From the NCBI GenBank assembly GCA_963781895.1, contig CAWAIM010000002.1:6426-70425 (forward strand): a stretch of DNA of 64,000 bases. Direction: 5' to 3'. Source of the DNA: Roseiarcus sp963781895. Its GTDB lineage: Bacteria; Pseudomonadota; Alphaproteobacteria; Rhizobiales; Beijerinckiaceae. Position 1 is the first letter of the stretch, and each line of letters opens with the position of its first letter. Shown one piece after another: positions 9,025-17,069 of the stretch. A model generated the notes under the pieces. It made no database searches. It was not told where the DNA came from and saw nothing but the letters and a program-made list of their open reading frames with translations. A program made the position numbers and the translations under genes.

Positions 9025-9442
9025 GTGAGAGGCATTGCGGGATGGTGTTCAGCGCTGGGCGTCGCGCTTCTCGCGGCGGCGCCCGCGCGCGCGGATTTGC
9101 GCATGTGCAACAATACGATGAACCGCGTCAGCGTCGCCCTCGCCTATACCGACGGACAGGGCTGGGTCAGCGAAGGCTGGTGGAACCTCAAGACCCTCGA
9201 CTGCGTGACGCTGCTGCGCGGCGCGCTGGCGGCGCAGTATTATTACGTCTACGCCATGGACGAGCGTGGCGGCGAATGGAAGGGCAAGGCCTTCATGTGC
9301 ACGTCCGACCGCGAGTTCAAGATCGAGGGCCGGCAGGACTGCTACCGTGCGCGGCTACGATCGCACCGGTTTCTTCGAAGTCGACACCGGCAAGGACGCC
9401 AAAAGCTGGACTGTGCAGCTGACTGACCAGACGAACCCATGA
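9025..9442 (+). CDS. DUF1036 periplasmic protein, frameshifted near the 3' end
   Basis: A small exported protein of unknown function. The signal peptide ends AAAPARA and is followed by DLRMCNNTMNRVSVALAYTD, the DUF1036 core, with paired cysteines (CNN, DCV, MCT, DCY). I place the start at GTG 9025, which has GGAG six bases upstream; ATG 8980 lacks a ribosome site and overlaps the predicted -10 box. The frame is lost near 9347, after GRQDCY. It resumes with GYDRTGFFEVDTGKDAK and runs to a stop at 9440-9442. It sits 90 bases before pyk, probably in the same transcript. Confidence 0.75.
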
Positions 9443-9531
9443 AACTGCTGGCGCTGTCATCTTATCGCTGGCAAGAATGAGCGATAATTCCGAGCGGCGG
9501 CCAGCGCCGTCGGACATGTGGAGGAAATCGA

Positions 9532-10956
9532 TTGCATTCCCATCGCAGCCGCCGCGTCAAGATCATCGCCACCCTTGGCCCCGCCTCTTCAAGTCGGGAG
9601 ACGATCGCGGCCCTGTTCGCCGCCGGCGCCGACCTCTTCCGCATCAACATGAGCCATGCGTCGCATGACGCGATGCGCGAGCGCGTCGCGATGATTCGCT
9701 CGCTCGAAGAGGAGACCGGCCGGCCGATCGGCGTTCTGGTCGACCTCCAGGGCCCCAAGCTTCGCCTCGGCATGTTCGCTGACGGCGGCGCGAATCTGCA
9801 CAAGGGCGACGCCTTCACGCTGGACAGCGATCCCGCGGCCGGCGGGCAGACGCGCGTCCAGCTGCCGCATCCGGAAATTCTCAGTTCGCTCGCCCCCGAC
9901 CATCGCGTCCTGGTCGACGACGGCAAGGTGATGCTGCGCGTCGTCGACGCCGAGCTCGGACGCGCCTCGACGATCGTCGAGGTCGCCGGCCGCGTCTCCA
10001 ACAAGAAGGGCGTCAGCCTGCCCGACACCACCATCCCGACCTCGGCGATGACCGACAAGGATCGCGCCGATCTCGCCGCGGCGCTCGAGGAGAACATCGA
10101 CTGGATCGCGCTGTCCTTCGTGCAGCGGCCGGAGGACGTCGCCGAAGTGAAGGCGATCGCCAACGGCCGCGCTCTGGTGATGGCCAAGATCGAGAAGCCG
10201 CAGGCGGTCCAGCGGCTCGAGGAGATCGTCGCCGTCGCCGACGCCTTCATGGTCGCGCGCGGCGATCTCGGCGTCGAAATGCCGCTCGAGCGCGTGCCCG
10301 GAATCCAGAAGACCCTCACCCGCCTCGGGCGCCGGCTCGGCAAGCCGGTGGTCGTGGCGACCCAGATGCTGGAATCGATGATCACCTCCCCGGTGCCGAC
10401 GCGCGCCGAGGTTTCCGACGTTGCGACCGCGGTGTTCGAGGGCGCGGACGCGGTCATGCTCTCGGCCGAGAGCGCGTCGGGCCAATATCCGTGCGAAGCG
10501 GTGGCGACGATGAACAGGATCGCCGAGGCGGTCGAATCGGAGGGCATCTATAAGACGATCATCGAAGCGCAACGGGCGGAGCCAGAAGCAACCGGGGCCG
10601 ACGCGATCGCCGAGGCGACGCGCGACGTCGCCGAGACGCTGAAGCTCAAAGTGATTTGCGCCTGGACCAGTTCCGGATCGACCGGTCTGCGCATCGCCCG
10701 CGAGCGGCCGCGCTCGTCGATCCTGGCTTTGACCCCGATCGAAGAGGTGGCGCGCCGCCTGACGCTCGTCTGGGGCGTGCACCCGATCGTAACCGACGAC
10801 GCCCGCGACGAACGCGACATGGCCGAGCGCGCCTGCCGTCACGCCTATATCGAGGGATTCGCCGGGCAGGGCGAACGCATCATCGTGGTCGCCGGCGTGC
10901 CTTTCGGCACCTCGGGCGGCACCAATAACCTGCGCATCGCGACGGTCGGGGCTTAA
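9532..10956 (+). CDS. pyk: Pyruvate kinase
   Basis: Converts phosphoenolpyruvate and ADP to pyruvate and ATP, the last step of glycolysis and of the Entner-Doudoroff route. The protein has 474 residues with the complete (beta/alpha)8 domain (KIIATLGPASS at the N-terminus, MAKIEKPQAV, and MVARGDLGVE, which carries the Mg/K site). It also has the B domain and C-terminal allosteric domain (CAWTSSGSTG). The TTG start at 9532 is supported by a strong GGAGG seven bases upstream. With edd at 17-19 kb it fits a sugar-acid pathway, although the two genes are not linked. Confidence 0.96.
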   Translation: MHSHRSRRVKIIATLGPASSSRETIAALFAAGADLFRINMSHASHDAMRERVAMIRSLEEETGRPIGVLVDLQGPKLRLGMFADGGANLHKGDAFTLDSDPAAGGQTRVQLPHPEILSSLAPDHRVLVDDGKVMLRVVDAELGRASTIVEVAGRVSNKKGVSLPDTTIPTSAMTDKDRADLAAALEENIDWIALSFVQRPEDVAEVKAIANGRALVMAKIEKPQAVQRLEEIVAVADAFMVARGDLGVEMPLERVPGIQKTLTRLGRRLGKPVVVATQMLESMITSPVPTRAEVSDVATAVFEGADAVMLSAESASGQYPCEAVATMNRIAEAVESEGIYKTIIEAQRAEPEATGADAIAEATRDVAETLKLKVICAWTSSGSTGLRIARERPRSSILALTPIEEVARRLTLVWGVHPIVTDDARDERDMAERACRHAYIEGFAGQGERIIVVAGVPFGTSGGTNNLRIATVGA

Positions 10957-10996
10957 GGGCGCCCCCGCCAGGGCCGACGGAAACCCTGACCTTCGC

Positions 10997-11441
10997 TCAA
11001 AACTGAAAATACTGGACGCGGGGCTCGAACCGTCCGGCGCGGCGAATTTCGCCCCGGATCGCCGGTATGCGACGGCCCCTGAAGAAAGGCAGACCGCGAA
11101 GGTCGCGCACCACCGCGCGGCAATGGCCGAAGGGGGCGAGAAGCTCGTAGAAGAACGGCAAGATCGCCGCATCTGAACTCGTCGGCGGCGAGGTCGCGTC
11201 CGGTCGCGAGCGCTTCGCTCAGAACCCGCGCGTCGAGCCAGGCCCAATTGCAGAAGGCGAGAGGCACGCCGCGCGGGTCGGTATAATAGTGAAACTGACC
11301 GAGCGTCAGGGACGGCGCGAGACGGCGGTCCAGCATCTCCGGCGGATAGCCCGCGTGCAGCCGCGAGTATCCGCACAGAAACTGCACCCCGCTGACGATC
11401 CGCAGCGCGGCGCCCTCCGACGGCGGCGTCCCGACAACCAC
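10997..11441 (-). CDS. HlyC-type RTX toxin-activating lysine acyltransferase, frameshifted
   Basis: HlyC-family enzymes transfer a fatty acyl group from ACP to internal lysines of RTX proteins. The first segment has YSRLHAGYPP (the Ser-x-x-His active-site region) and LGQFHYYTDPRGVPLAFCNW. After a frameshift near 11195 the next frame gives FFYELLAPFGHCRAVVRDLR, the conserved C-terminal block, and stops at 10997-10999. The start is uncertain: GTG 11441 is used, and an ATG at 11511 is in another frame. No RTX toxin or type I secretion gene is in the window. A small coiled-coil gene lies directly upstream. Confidence 0.72.
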
Positions 11442-11536
11442 CCGCTCCAGCGGCTGTTCGGCCGAGCGCGCCCGGCTCGAGCGGATCGGCGTCCGTTCGT
11501 CGAAACCCCATCAGGCGACCGCAGGCCTCCGTCCGC

Positions 11537-11794
11537 TCAAGTGTAGAATTCGCTCTTGCCTGGAGTTTCCACCAGGACCCGTAGGCCTTTGATGACAACG
11601 CCTCCGTTTCTGAGAACAGTGACCTCGGAAAACCCGGTTTTGATCTGCAGCCCCTCCGGAATCACCTTCACGATCGACTCGAGTCGCTCGGCTTCCTTCC
11701 AAAGGATATGCACCAACTTGGTCAGACGCTCCACCTTGGCCTCCAGGGTCGCTTGCGGCGCGATGTCGTTGAACCCTTTCGCGATGCCTCCCAT
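11537..11794 (-). CDS. Small protein of unknown function upstream of HlyC-like gene
   Basis: 85 residues, ATG at 11792-11794 with AGGAG nine bases upstream. Residues 15-45 form an amphipathic helix with heptad-like hydrophobics (LEAKVERLTKLVHILWKEAE). The C-terminal half looks like alternating beta strands with glycine turns (VTVLRNGGVVIKGLRVLV). No family is recognised. It is about 100 bases upstream of the acyltransferase on the same strand, so it could be its co-expressed partner or acyl acceptor; that is inference. It contains a few lysines that could be modified. Confidence 0.6.
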   Translation of the reverse strand: MGGIAKGFNDIAPQATLEAKVERLTKLVHILWKEAERLESIVKVIPEGLQIKTGFSEVTVLRNGGVVIKGLRVLVETPGKSEFYT

Positions 11795-12036
11795 GACGTT
11801 GCTCCTTCGGCGACGACGACACTTGCCTGACGCGACCCTGGAGGCGAGACTGAAGTCGCACGTGACCGGCGACGCCCCGCGAAAGCCTGAGGTCAGGCGG
11901 CGACGCCTCGCCGATATGCGATCGCCGCCCAGCCGCCAGCGCGCCGAATAGTCTGCCTCTCGCCGCCGGAGGTGGCAAGACGAGGGACCAGCGTGTCGGC
12001 GACTGGCCCCTTGGCGCCAAGGCAAAAGCGCGCCCT

Positions 12037-13007
12037 CTACGCCGCGGCCTTTTCGCGCTCGCTCGCGCGCCGCTCCGCCTCGAGGATGATCTCGACAATC
12101 CGGTCGGGCGCGACGTGGTGCGGCGCATGGCCGACGCCGGCAAGCGTCGTGAGGCGGGCGCCCGCGATGTCGCGCGCGCAGCCGGCCGAGTGGATGTGGG
12201 CGTAGACGACGCCGTCGCGATCGCCGGTGACGATCTCGGTCGGCGCGCGGATTTCGCGGTAGCGCGGCGACAGCGCCGCGACCGCGGCCTCGCCTCGACG
12301 ACGTCCTCGCAGTTGGCGCGGAAATGCAGCGGCCGCAGCACCAGCGGCACGTGGGTGGATGCAATGAAATCCGGCGGCGTCGGATTGGGCGCGAACACGC
12401 TCGCGAGGCCCGAGCGCATCAAGGCCATGCCGATCGGCATTGTCAGCAGGCGGCGGAACGGCGGCCCGACGAGGGGATGGGCGCCGAGCGAATAATACCA
12501 GGCGACGCCGCCGGGCCACGGATGGCTGACCGGCGCAACCAGCACGAGGGCGCGCACGAACTCCGGCGAATTGAGCGCCATCGCCAGACCGGTCACTCCG
12601 GCGAGCGAATGGGCGACGACGACCGCCTGGGCGACGCCGAGGCGTTCCGCCGCGCGCCGAAGCATGTCCGCCTGGCGCTCGGGCGATGCGGCGGCGCGCC
12701 CGGCGATGCGGTCGCTCCAGCCGTGCCCGGGGCGATCGACGCAGAGGATGCGAAAGCCCTCCGCCCGCAATCTTTCGCCGAGCGCGACGCTCATGTCGGC
12801 GCAATTGCCCGAGGCGCCGTGCAGGAGCAGCGCCACGCCGCGCTCCTCGCCTTCAGCCGCCTGATCGATGACATGAATGGCGCCGCCACCGATCTCGACG
12901 CGCTCCCCGAGCGGCGGAAATCGCCCTTCGATGCGCCGGCTGGCGATGGCGGTGAAGACCCACAGGGCGCCCAGGAGGGCGGCGAAAACCGACAGAACCG
13001 CTAGCAC
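12037..13007 (-). CDS. Membrane-anchored alpha/beta hydrolase, frameshifted
   Basis: An N-terminal transmembrane helix (residues 1-22) is followed by an alpha/beta-hydrolase fold. The oxyanion loop is LLLHGASGN, the nucleophile elbow is VVAHSLAG (Ser near residue 138), and the C-terminal catalytic His is in VGHAPHH. The frame shifts near 12295, after RANCEDVVE, and continues with LSPRYREIRAPTEIVTGDRDGVVY, which carries the acid residue. The substrate is unknown. The gene is followed by the TPR-protein gene in the opposite transcription sense of reading (next upstream on the same strand, gap about 50 bases). Confidence 0.8.
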
Positions 13008-13059
13008 GGACCCGCGGATCTGCTCGGCGCGCTCGCGAGCCAGGGCGCGGGGCGCAGAC

Positions 13060-13674
13060 TCACAAACCCTGCCCGGCCAACGCCGCCTTCAGCCGTTCGA
13101 TCGGCGCCTCGGCCTTGGTCCAATGCGGCGCGATGGCCAGCGCACGCTGGTAAACCTTCAGCGCCTCTTCGCGCTTGCCGCGCGACTCCAGGATGCCGGC
13201 CATGCCCATCAGCGCGCCGAGATGACGCGGTTCGCGCTTGAGCGTTTGGGCGATGTCGGCCATCGACCCGCTATAGTCGTCGTCGAGATAGCGCACGGTC
13301 GCCCGGGCGTTCCAGCCTTCAGCCCAGCCGGGCAGGAGCGCGATGGTCTGATCGAGGATTTTTTGCGCCGCCGGATATGCGTTCGCCACCATCGCCTTGC
13401 GCGCCCGCGCCAGCAGCAGGTCGCCGGTGTCCGAGCCGGATTGCGCGTAGAGATGAAACAGGAGGCCGACGATCCCGTCGGTCTCGTCGGAATCCTTGGA
13501 TGCGGCGAGCCGCGCATAAAGTTCGGCCTTGGCCTCGGCGGGCGTCGGAGGCGGCGCGGCCTGCTGCTTCGACTGCGGCGGAACCGCCGGCGGCTCGTCG
13601 GCGAACGCGGGCGCTTGAGCCATGACGGCCGCGATCGAGACGACCGCCAAAAGAGACGTCGCGCGAATCTTCAT
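13060..13674 (-). CDS. Exported TPR-repeat protein
   Basis: 204 residues. An N-terminal signal peptide (MKIRATSLLAVVSIAAVMAQAPAFA split across residues 1-25) is followed by a Pro/Gln-rich linker and about three tetratricopeptide repeats (for example AYPAAQKILDQTIALLPGWA, and REEALKVYQRALAIAPHW). TPRs mediate protein contacts; no partner is evident. The ATG at 13674 is chosen because it starts the signal peptide, whereas the ATG at 13710 would add a basic leader without function. Confidence 0.82.
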   Translation of the reverse strand: MKIRATSLLAVVSIAAVMAQAPAFADEPPAVPPQSKQQAAPPPTPAEAKAELYARLAASKDSDETDGIVGLLFHLYAQSGSDTGDLLLARARKAMVANAYPAAQKILDQTIALLPGWAEGWNARATVRYLDDDYSGSMADIAQTLKREPRHLGALMGMAGILESRGKREEALKVYQRALAIAPHWTKAEAPIERLKAALAGQGL

Positions 13675-13745
13675 GACGCCGAGAGTAATGCGCCGAGGGG
13701 CGATCGTCAAAAACCGATCTGGCGCCCCATCGGCGCGGAAAGCGC

Positions 13746-13871
13746 TCAGCCCTGCCGGGCCTTGAAGCGCTTCTGCGTCTTGTTGATGATGTAAACGCGG
13801 CCCTTGCGACGCACGAGGCGATTGTCGCGGTGGCGGTTGCGCAACGATTTTAACGAGTTACGGACTTTCAT
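13746..13871 (-). CDS. rpmJ: 50S ribosomal protein bL36, zinc-free 41-residue form
   Basis: The 41-residue sequence begins MKVRNSLKSLRNRHRDNR and ends QKRFKARQG. It is the C-minus paralogue form of bL36 typical of Alphaproteobacteria: there are no cysteines, so it binds no zinc and does not depend on zinc supply. It is a free-standing gene, outside the ribosomal operon at 54-57 kb. The ORF is too short for ordinary thresholds but the match is unmistakable. Confidence 0.96.
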   Translation of the reverse strand: MKVRNSLKSLRNRHRDNRLVRRKGRVYIINKTQKRFKARQG

Positions 13872-14048
13872 GATCTTCACCAAAGGGTCTTCCCGCGTGA
13901 GAAGGGCCCACGGCGGTCAAATTCGGAGGCGCTCCTATGCCCCAATCCGGCGCGGTGATCAAGTGCGCGGCCGAGGTTCTCGGTCGCGCCGGTATTGACC
14001 GGAGGCAAATCACCGGCGCGCCTCGCTGAAGCTGGCGGCTGACTCGCC

Positions 14049-14498
14049 TCAGCCCGCCTTCAATCCTTCCATCAGCCGCCGATGCCCGTCGGGAATTGAA
14101 ACCGGGCGGCCGGAGGCGCGGTCGACATAGACGTGGGTGTAGCGCCCGGCCGCGGCCGCGGTCGGAGAGCCGGCCTTGAAGACCGCGAGATGATAACGCA
14201 CCGAGGAACGGCCGAGATGCTCGACGGCGACCCCGACCTCGGCTGCTTCGGGATAGGTCAAGCTGGCGTAGAACCGGCAATTGCTCTCGACGACCAGGCC
14301 GACGATCGGGCTCGTCGCCGGATCGAGCAGCCCGGCCTCGATCAGAATGGCGTTCACCGCCGAATCGAACAGGGCGTAATAGACCACATTGTTGAGATGG
14401 CCGTAGGCGTCATTGTCGCTCCAACGCGTCGCGATGGTGGCGAAACGCGCGAAAGCCGTCCGGGCGGGCGGCTCCTTCCGATCAGGATCGTTCGCCAC
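14049..14498 (-). CDS. Acyl-CoA thioesterase (hotdog fold, YbgC/FcbC type)
   Basis: 149 residues. The 4-hydroxybenzoyl-CoA-thioesterase signature is RWSDNDAYGHLNNVVYYALFD, with the catalytic Asp at about residue 29, followed by the strand RFYASLTYPEAAEVGV. It hydrolyses acyl-CoA esters to free acid and CoA; the physiological substrate is unknown. It starts with GTG at 14498, 15 bases after a possible 31-codon leader ORF. It reads away from the divergent MBL hydrolase gene. Confidence 0.9.
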   Translation of the reverse strand: MANDPDRKEPPARTAFARFATIATRWSDNDAYGHLNNVVYYALFDSAVNAILIEAGLLDPATSPIVGLVVESNCRFYASLTYPEAAEVGVAVEHLGRSSVRYHLAVFKAGSPTAAAAGRYTHVYVDRASGRPVSIPDGHRRLMEGLKAG

Positions 14499-14513
14499 CG
14501 GCGCGCGGGCCGG

Positions 14514-14609
14514 TCAGATTGCGCGCAACCGCTTGACCGCGGCGAGCACGGTCTTTGCCGCCGTCGTCCGTACGAAAGGCGCAAGCGTTGCGTCGAGGGC
14601 GTGGGCCAT
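14514..14609 (-). CDS. Possible 31-residue leader ORF before the thioesterase
   Basis: Reads MAHALDATLAPFVRTTAAKT and ends VKRLRAI. ATG 14607-14609 has GGGAGA close upstream, and the stop is 15 bases before the thioesterase GTG. The sequence is a plausible amphipathic helix. It could be a small peptide, a leader, or chance; no homologue is recognised. Confidence 0.3.
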   Translation of the reverse strand: MAHALDATLAPFVRTTAAKTVLAAVKRLRAI

Positions 14610-14723
14610 GCATTCTCCCGATCATACAAGACATTCCCGTCGGTCTGGCGTCTTAGCCGCGCATGGCTAGCGTGACAAGGCGACGAGGATTGAGATACGG
14701 CGCAGTGGACCAAGGAGCGCGCG

Positions 14724-15635
14724 ATGGCGAGTCCCGAGAGCGAACCCGACCCTTTCACCAGCGCGCGCGAGGCGCCGCCGCGCGCTTTGACCAGGCTTTC
14801 CCCGTTGGTGCGCCGCGTCATTGCGCCGAACGCCTCCCCGTTCACGTTCAACGGGACTTGCGCCTATATCGTCGGCCAAGGCGCGGTCGCGATCGTCGAT
14901 CCTGGTCCGGACGACGAAACGCATGTTCGGGCGCTGCTGGCGGCGGTGGAGGGCGAGCGGGTCGAGGCGATCCTCGTCACCCATACCCACCGCGACCACA
15001 GTGTCGCCGCGAGGACATTGCGCGACGCCACGGGCGCGCGGATTGTCGGCGCCGCCCCCTTCGCGCCTCGAGGCGACGGAACGGGCGGCCTCGATTCCTC
15101 GCATGACCGGGACTATGCGCCCGATGCGATTCTCGCTGACGGCGAGCGGCTGCAAGGACGCGATTTCACGATCGAGGCCGTCGCCACGCCCGGCCATTGC
15201 GCCAACCATCTGTGCTTCGCGCTCCTCGAGGAGAGCGCGTTGTTTTCCGGCGATCATGTCATGGGCTGGTCGACTTCCGTCGTCGCGCCGCCGGACGGCT
15301 CGATGGGCGCCTACATGACTTCGCTCGACAAGTTGCGCGGCCGCGAGGAGACAGTCTACTGGCCTGGTCACGGAGGGCCCGTCGTCGAACCGCAACGTTA
15401 CGTGCGCGCGCTCATCCATCATCGTCGCCAGCGCGAGGCCTCCATCCTGGCGGCGCTGCAAGCTGGCGTCGAGACGATCCCGGCCATGGTCGCCAGGATT
15501 TACGTCGGCCTCAACCCTTCCCTGACCCGCGCCGCCGGTCTCTCGACGCTTGCCCATCTTGAAGACCTGCGCGAACGCGGTCTCGTCGTCGCCGAGTCGC
15601 CGGCCACGGGCGAGACGCGCTTCCGTCTCGTCTGA
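14724..15635 (+). CDS. MBL-fold metallohydrolase, LACTB2-like with winged-helix tail
   Basis: 303 residues. The metallo-beta-lactamase motif is THTHRDHS near residue 91, and further zinc ligands are in ATPGHCANH, FSGDHVMG and WPGHGGP. The C-terminal 70 residues form the winged-helix BLACT domain seen in LACTB2-type nucleases and hydrolases. Its function could be RNA or thioester hydrolysis. The ATG at 14724 is used. It is transcribed divergently from the thioesterase gene. Confidence 0.88.
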   Translation: MASPESEPDPFTSAREAPPRALTRLSPLVRRVIAPNASPFTFNGTCAYIVGQGAVAIVDPGPDDETHVRALLAAVEGERVEAILVTHTHRDHSVAARTLRDATGARIVGAAPFAPRGDGTGGLDSSHDRDYAPDAILADGERLQGRDFTIEAVATPGHCANHLCFALLEESALFSGDHVMGWSTSVVAPPDGSMGAYMTSLDKLRGREETVYWPGHGGPVVEPQRYVRALIHHRRQREASILAALQAGVETIPAMVARIYVGLNPSLTRAAGLSTLAHLEDLRERGLVVAESPATGETRFRLV

Positions 15636-15690
15636 GGCGTGAGGCCCCGGCGCAAGGCCGGCCCCGCGGGCGCCCAGCCGCGCCAAAGCT

Positions 15691-16471
15691 TCAGCGCTCG
15701 CGCAGGTCCTCGTCCACGGCGGCGGCGAATTTGCGGACGCGCTCGGCGTTGGCGCCGAAATCGTGCCGGCCCACGCGCGACACGGAGCGGACGTCGATGA
15801 TCGTTTGGGTCGCCCCTGGTCTGATGCGGATGGCGATATCGTCGACAAAGCCGAAGAACAGCGACCGGTCCGTCGCCTCGATCAGCGCGGCGCCGTCGCC
15901 GCTGAGGTTCGGCGGCTCGGAATCGACGACCCGCCAGCCCAGATCGCCAGCGACGCTCAAGGCGAGCTGATAGGCCTCGGTCGAATCCATCTCGACCCTT
16001 ATGGGCGCGATGTCCGGATAGGCGGCCCGCTGCGCCGCTCGCGTCTCCTCGCTCGAAGCGGGAGGCGTATGACCCGCCCGCGCCTTTCGGGCCTTGGCGG
16101 AGAGCAGGAACGTCGGCGGCGACTCGAGGTCGGTCGAGACGTCGGTGATCGGCGGCAGCGCGAAAGCGATGGCGGTCAGATAGGCGGGATAGGCGATGAT
16201 CGCCGCGGCCAAGAGGAACGCGACGGCCGTCCGCCCCGCTCCACGCCGCCCGTCGCGCCAGATGACCGCCGCCGCGGCGGCGGCGAGCAGACCGGAAAAC
16301 GCCGCCATCACCAGCGAGGCGGCGAACACCGACCATCGCGGCCGCGGGATCGGCCGCGCGCGAACGCGAAAGCGTCATTGCGACGACGGCCGTCGCGGCG
16401 GCGAAGAGCGCCAACCGCGGGGCCCAGACGGCCGAGCGGGCGACGGGTTCCTCGACAATCAGGCGGCGCAA
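15691..16471 (-). CDS. DUF1499 membrane protein, frameshifted
   Basis: The N-terminal part (from TTG 16471) reads MRRLIVEEPVARSAVWAPRL, the usual start of this family, with the first membrane helix. The frame shifts near 16328. It continues with FAASLVMAAFSGLLAAAAA, further helices, and then the DUF1499 domain (PITDVSTDLESPPTF to RVGRHDFGANAERVRKF). The protein has about three transmembrane helices and a soluble C-terminal domain of unknown function. Joining the two frames restores the normal family architecture, so the break is probably an indel in the sequence. Confidence 0.8.
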
Positions 16472-16492
16472 TGGCGCGCCGCCAGGTTGTGG

Positions 16493-16960
16493 CTATTTGG
16501 CGGGAGCAGCGCCGCCTGCGGCGTAGCCGTTGCGGGTCGCGATCTGTCCGCCCGCGTCGGTGAAGGTCTTCGTATCGTCGCCAAGCTGCACCGTCGGCAT
16601 GCAATCCGGGTTGCAGGCGTAGGATACGCGGGAGTTGCCATTCTGCAAGACCACCACGGTCTTGGCCGGCAGAACACGCAGTTGCTTTTCGTAGATGACC
16701 GAGCCGTTTGAATCGACAGCGATCAGGTTGGTGTCGCCGAAGCCCTTGCCGGTTATGACCATCGACCCGCTGTTCTTCAGCATGGTCACGTCGGCGATCA
16801 TCGGGTTGCCGATGATGAGCGTCGCCGTCCCGGGCGGCAGCTTGGCGATCTTGGCCTGATCGAGCGTGATCGCGAGCACTTCAGACGACTTTTCGGCGTG
16901 GGTCGAAGTCGCGCCAAGAGCGAGGACGAACGCGATGGCCAACGAAGCGCGAGCCGACAT
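16493..16960 (-). CDS. Pilus/secretin N-terminal-domain protein (CpaC-like N domain)
   Basis: 155 residues with a signal peptide (cleavage after ATSTHA). The domain resembles the N-terminal region of CpaC/RcpA pilus secretins: VLAITLDQAKIAKLPPGTAT, IIGNPMIADV and GKGFGDTNLIAVD. There is no secretin pore domain, so it is a stand-alone periplasmic member of PF13629, possibly cell-envelope related. A Cys pair lies near the C-terminus (YACNPDCMP). Start MSARAS at 16960 is chosen over 17023 because it opens the signal peptide and has GAGAGG upstream. Confidence 0.85.
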   Translation of the reverse strand: MSARASLAIAFVLALGATSTHAEKSSEVLAITLDQAKIAKLPPGTATLIIGNPMIADVTMLKNSGSMVITGKGFGDTNLIAVDSNGSVIYEKQLRVLPAKTVVVLQNGNSRVSYACNPDCMPTVQLGDDTKTFTDAGGQIATRNGYAAGGAAPAK

Positions 16961-17069
16961 CGGGATGCCTCTCCAACCGCAAGGACGGCGCGTTTCGAGC
17001 GCCGAAAGACATTCCCATATCACTCGACAAAGGTGAACGAAGCTTCAACGTCGGCTCGGTTTGACCTCC

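Noticed and set aside
9589..11598. 669-codon open frame on the minus strand antisense to pyk
   Set aside because: Overlaps the full pyruvate kinase gene in antisense, has no domain and is Arg/Gly-rich, as expected from GC-rich codon shadowing.
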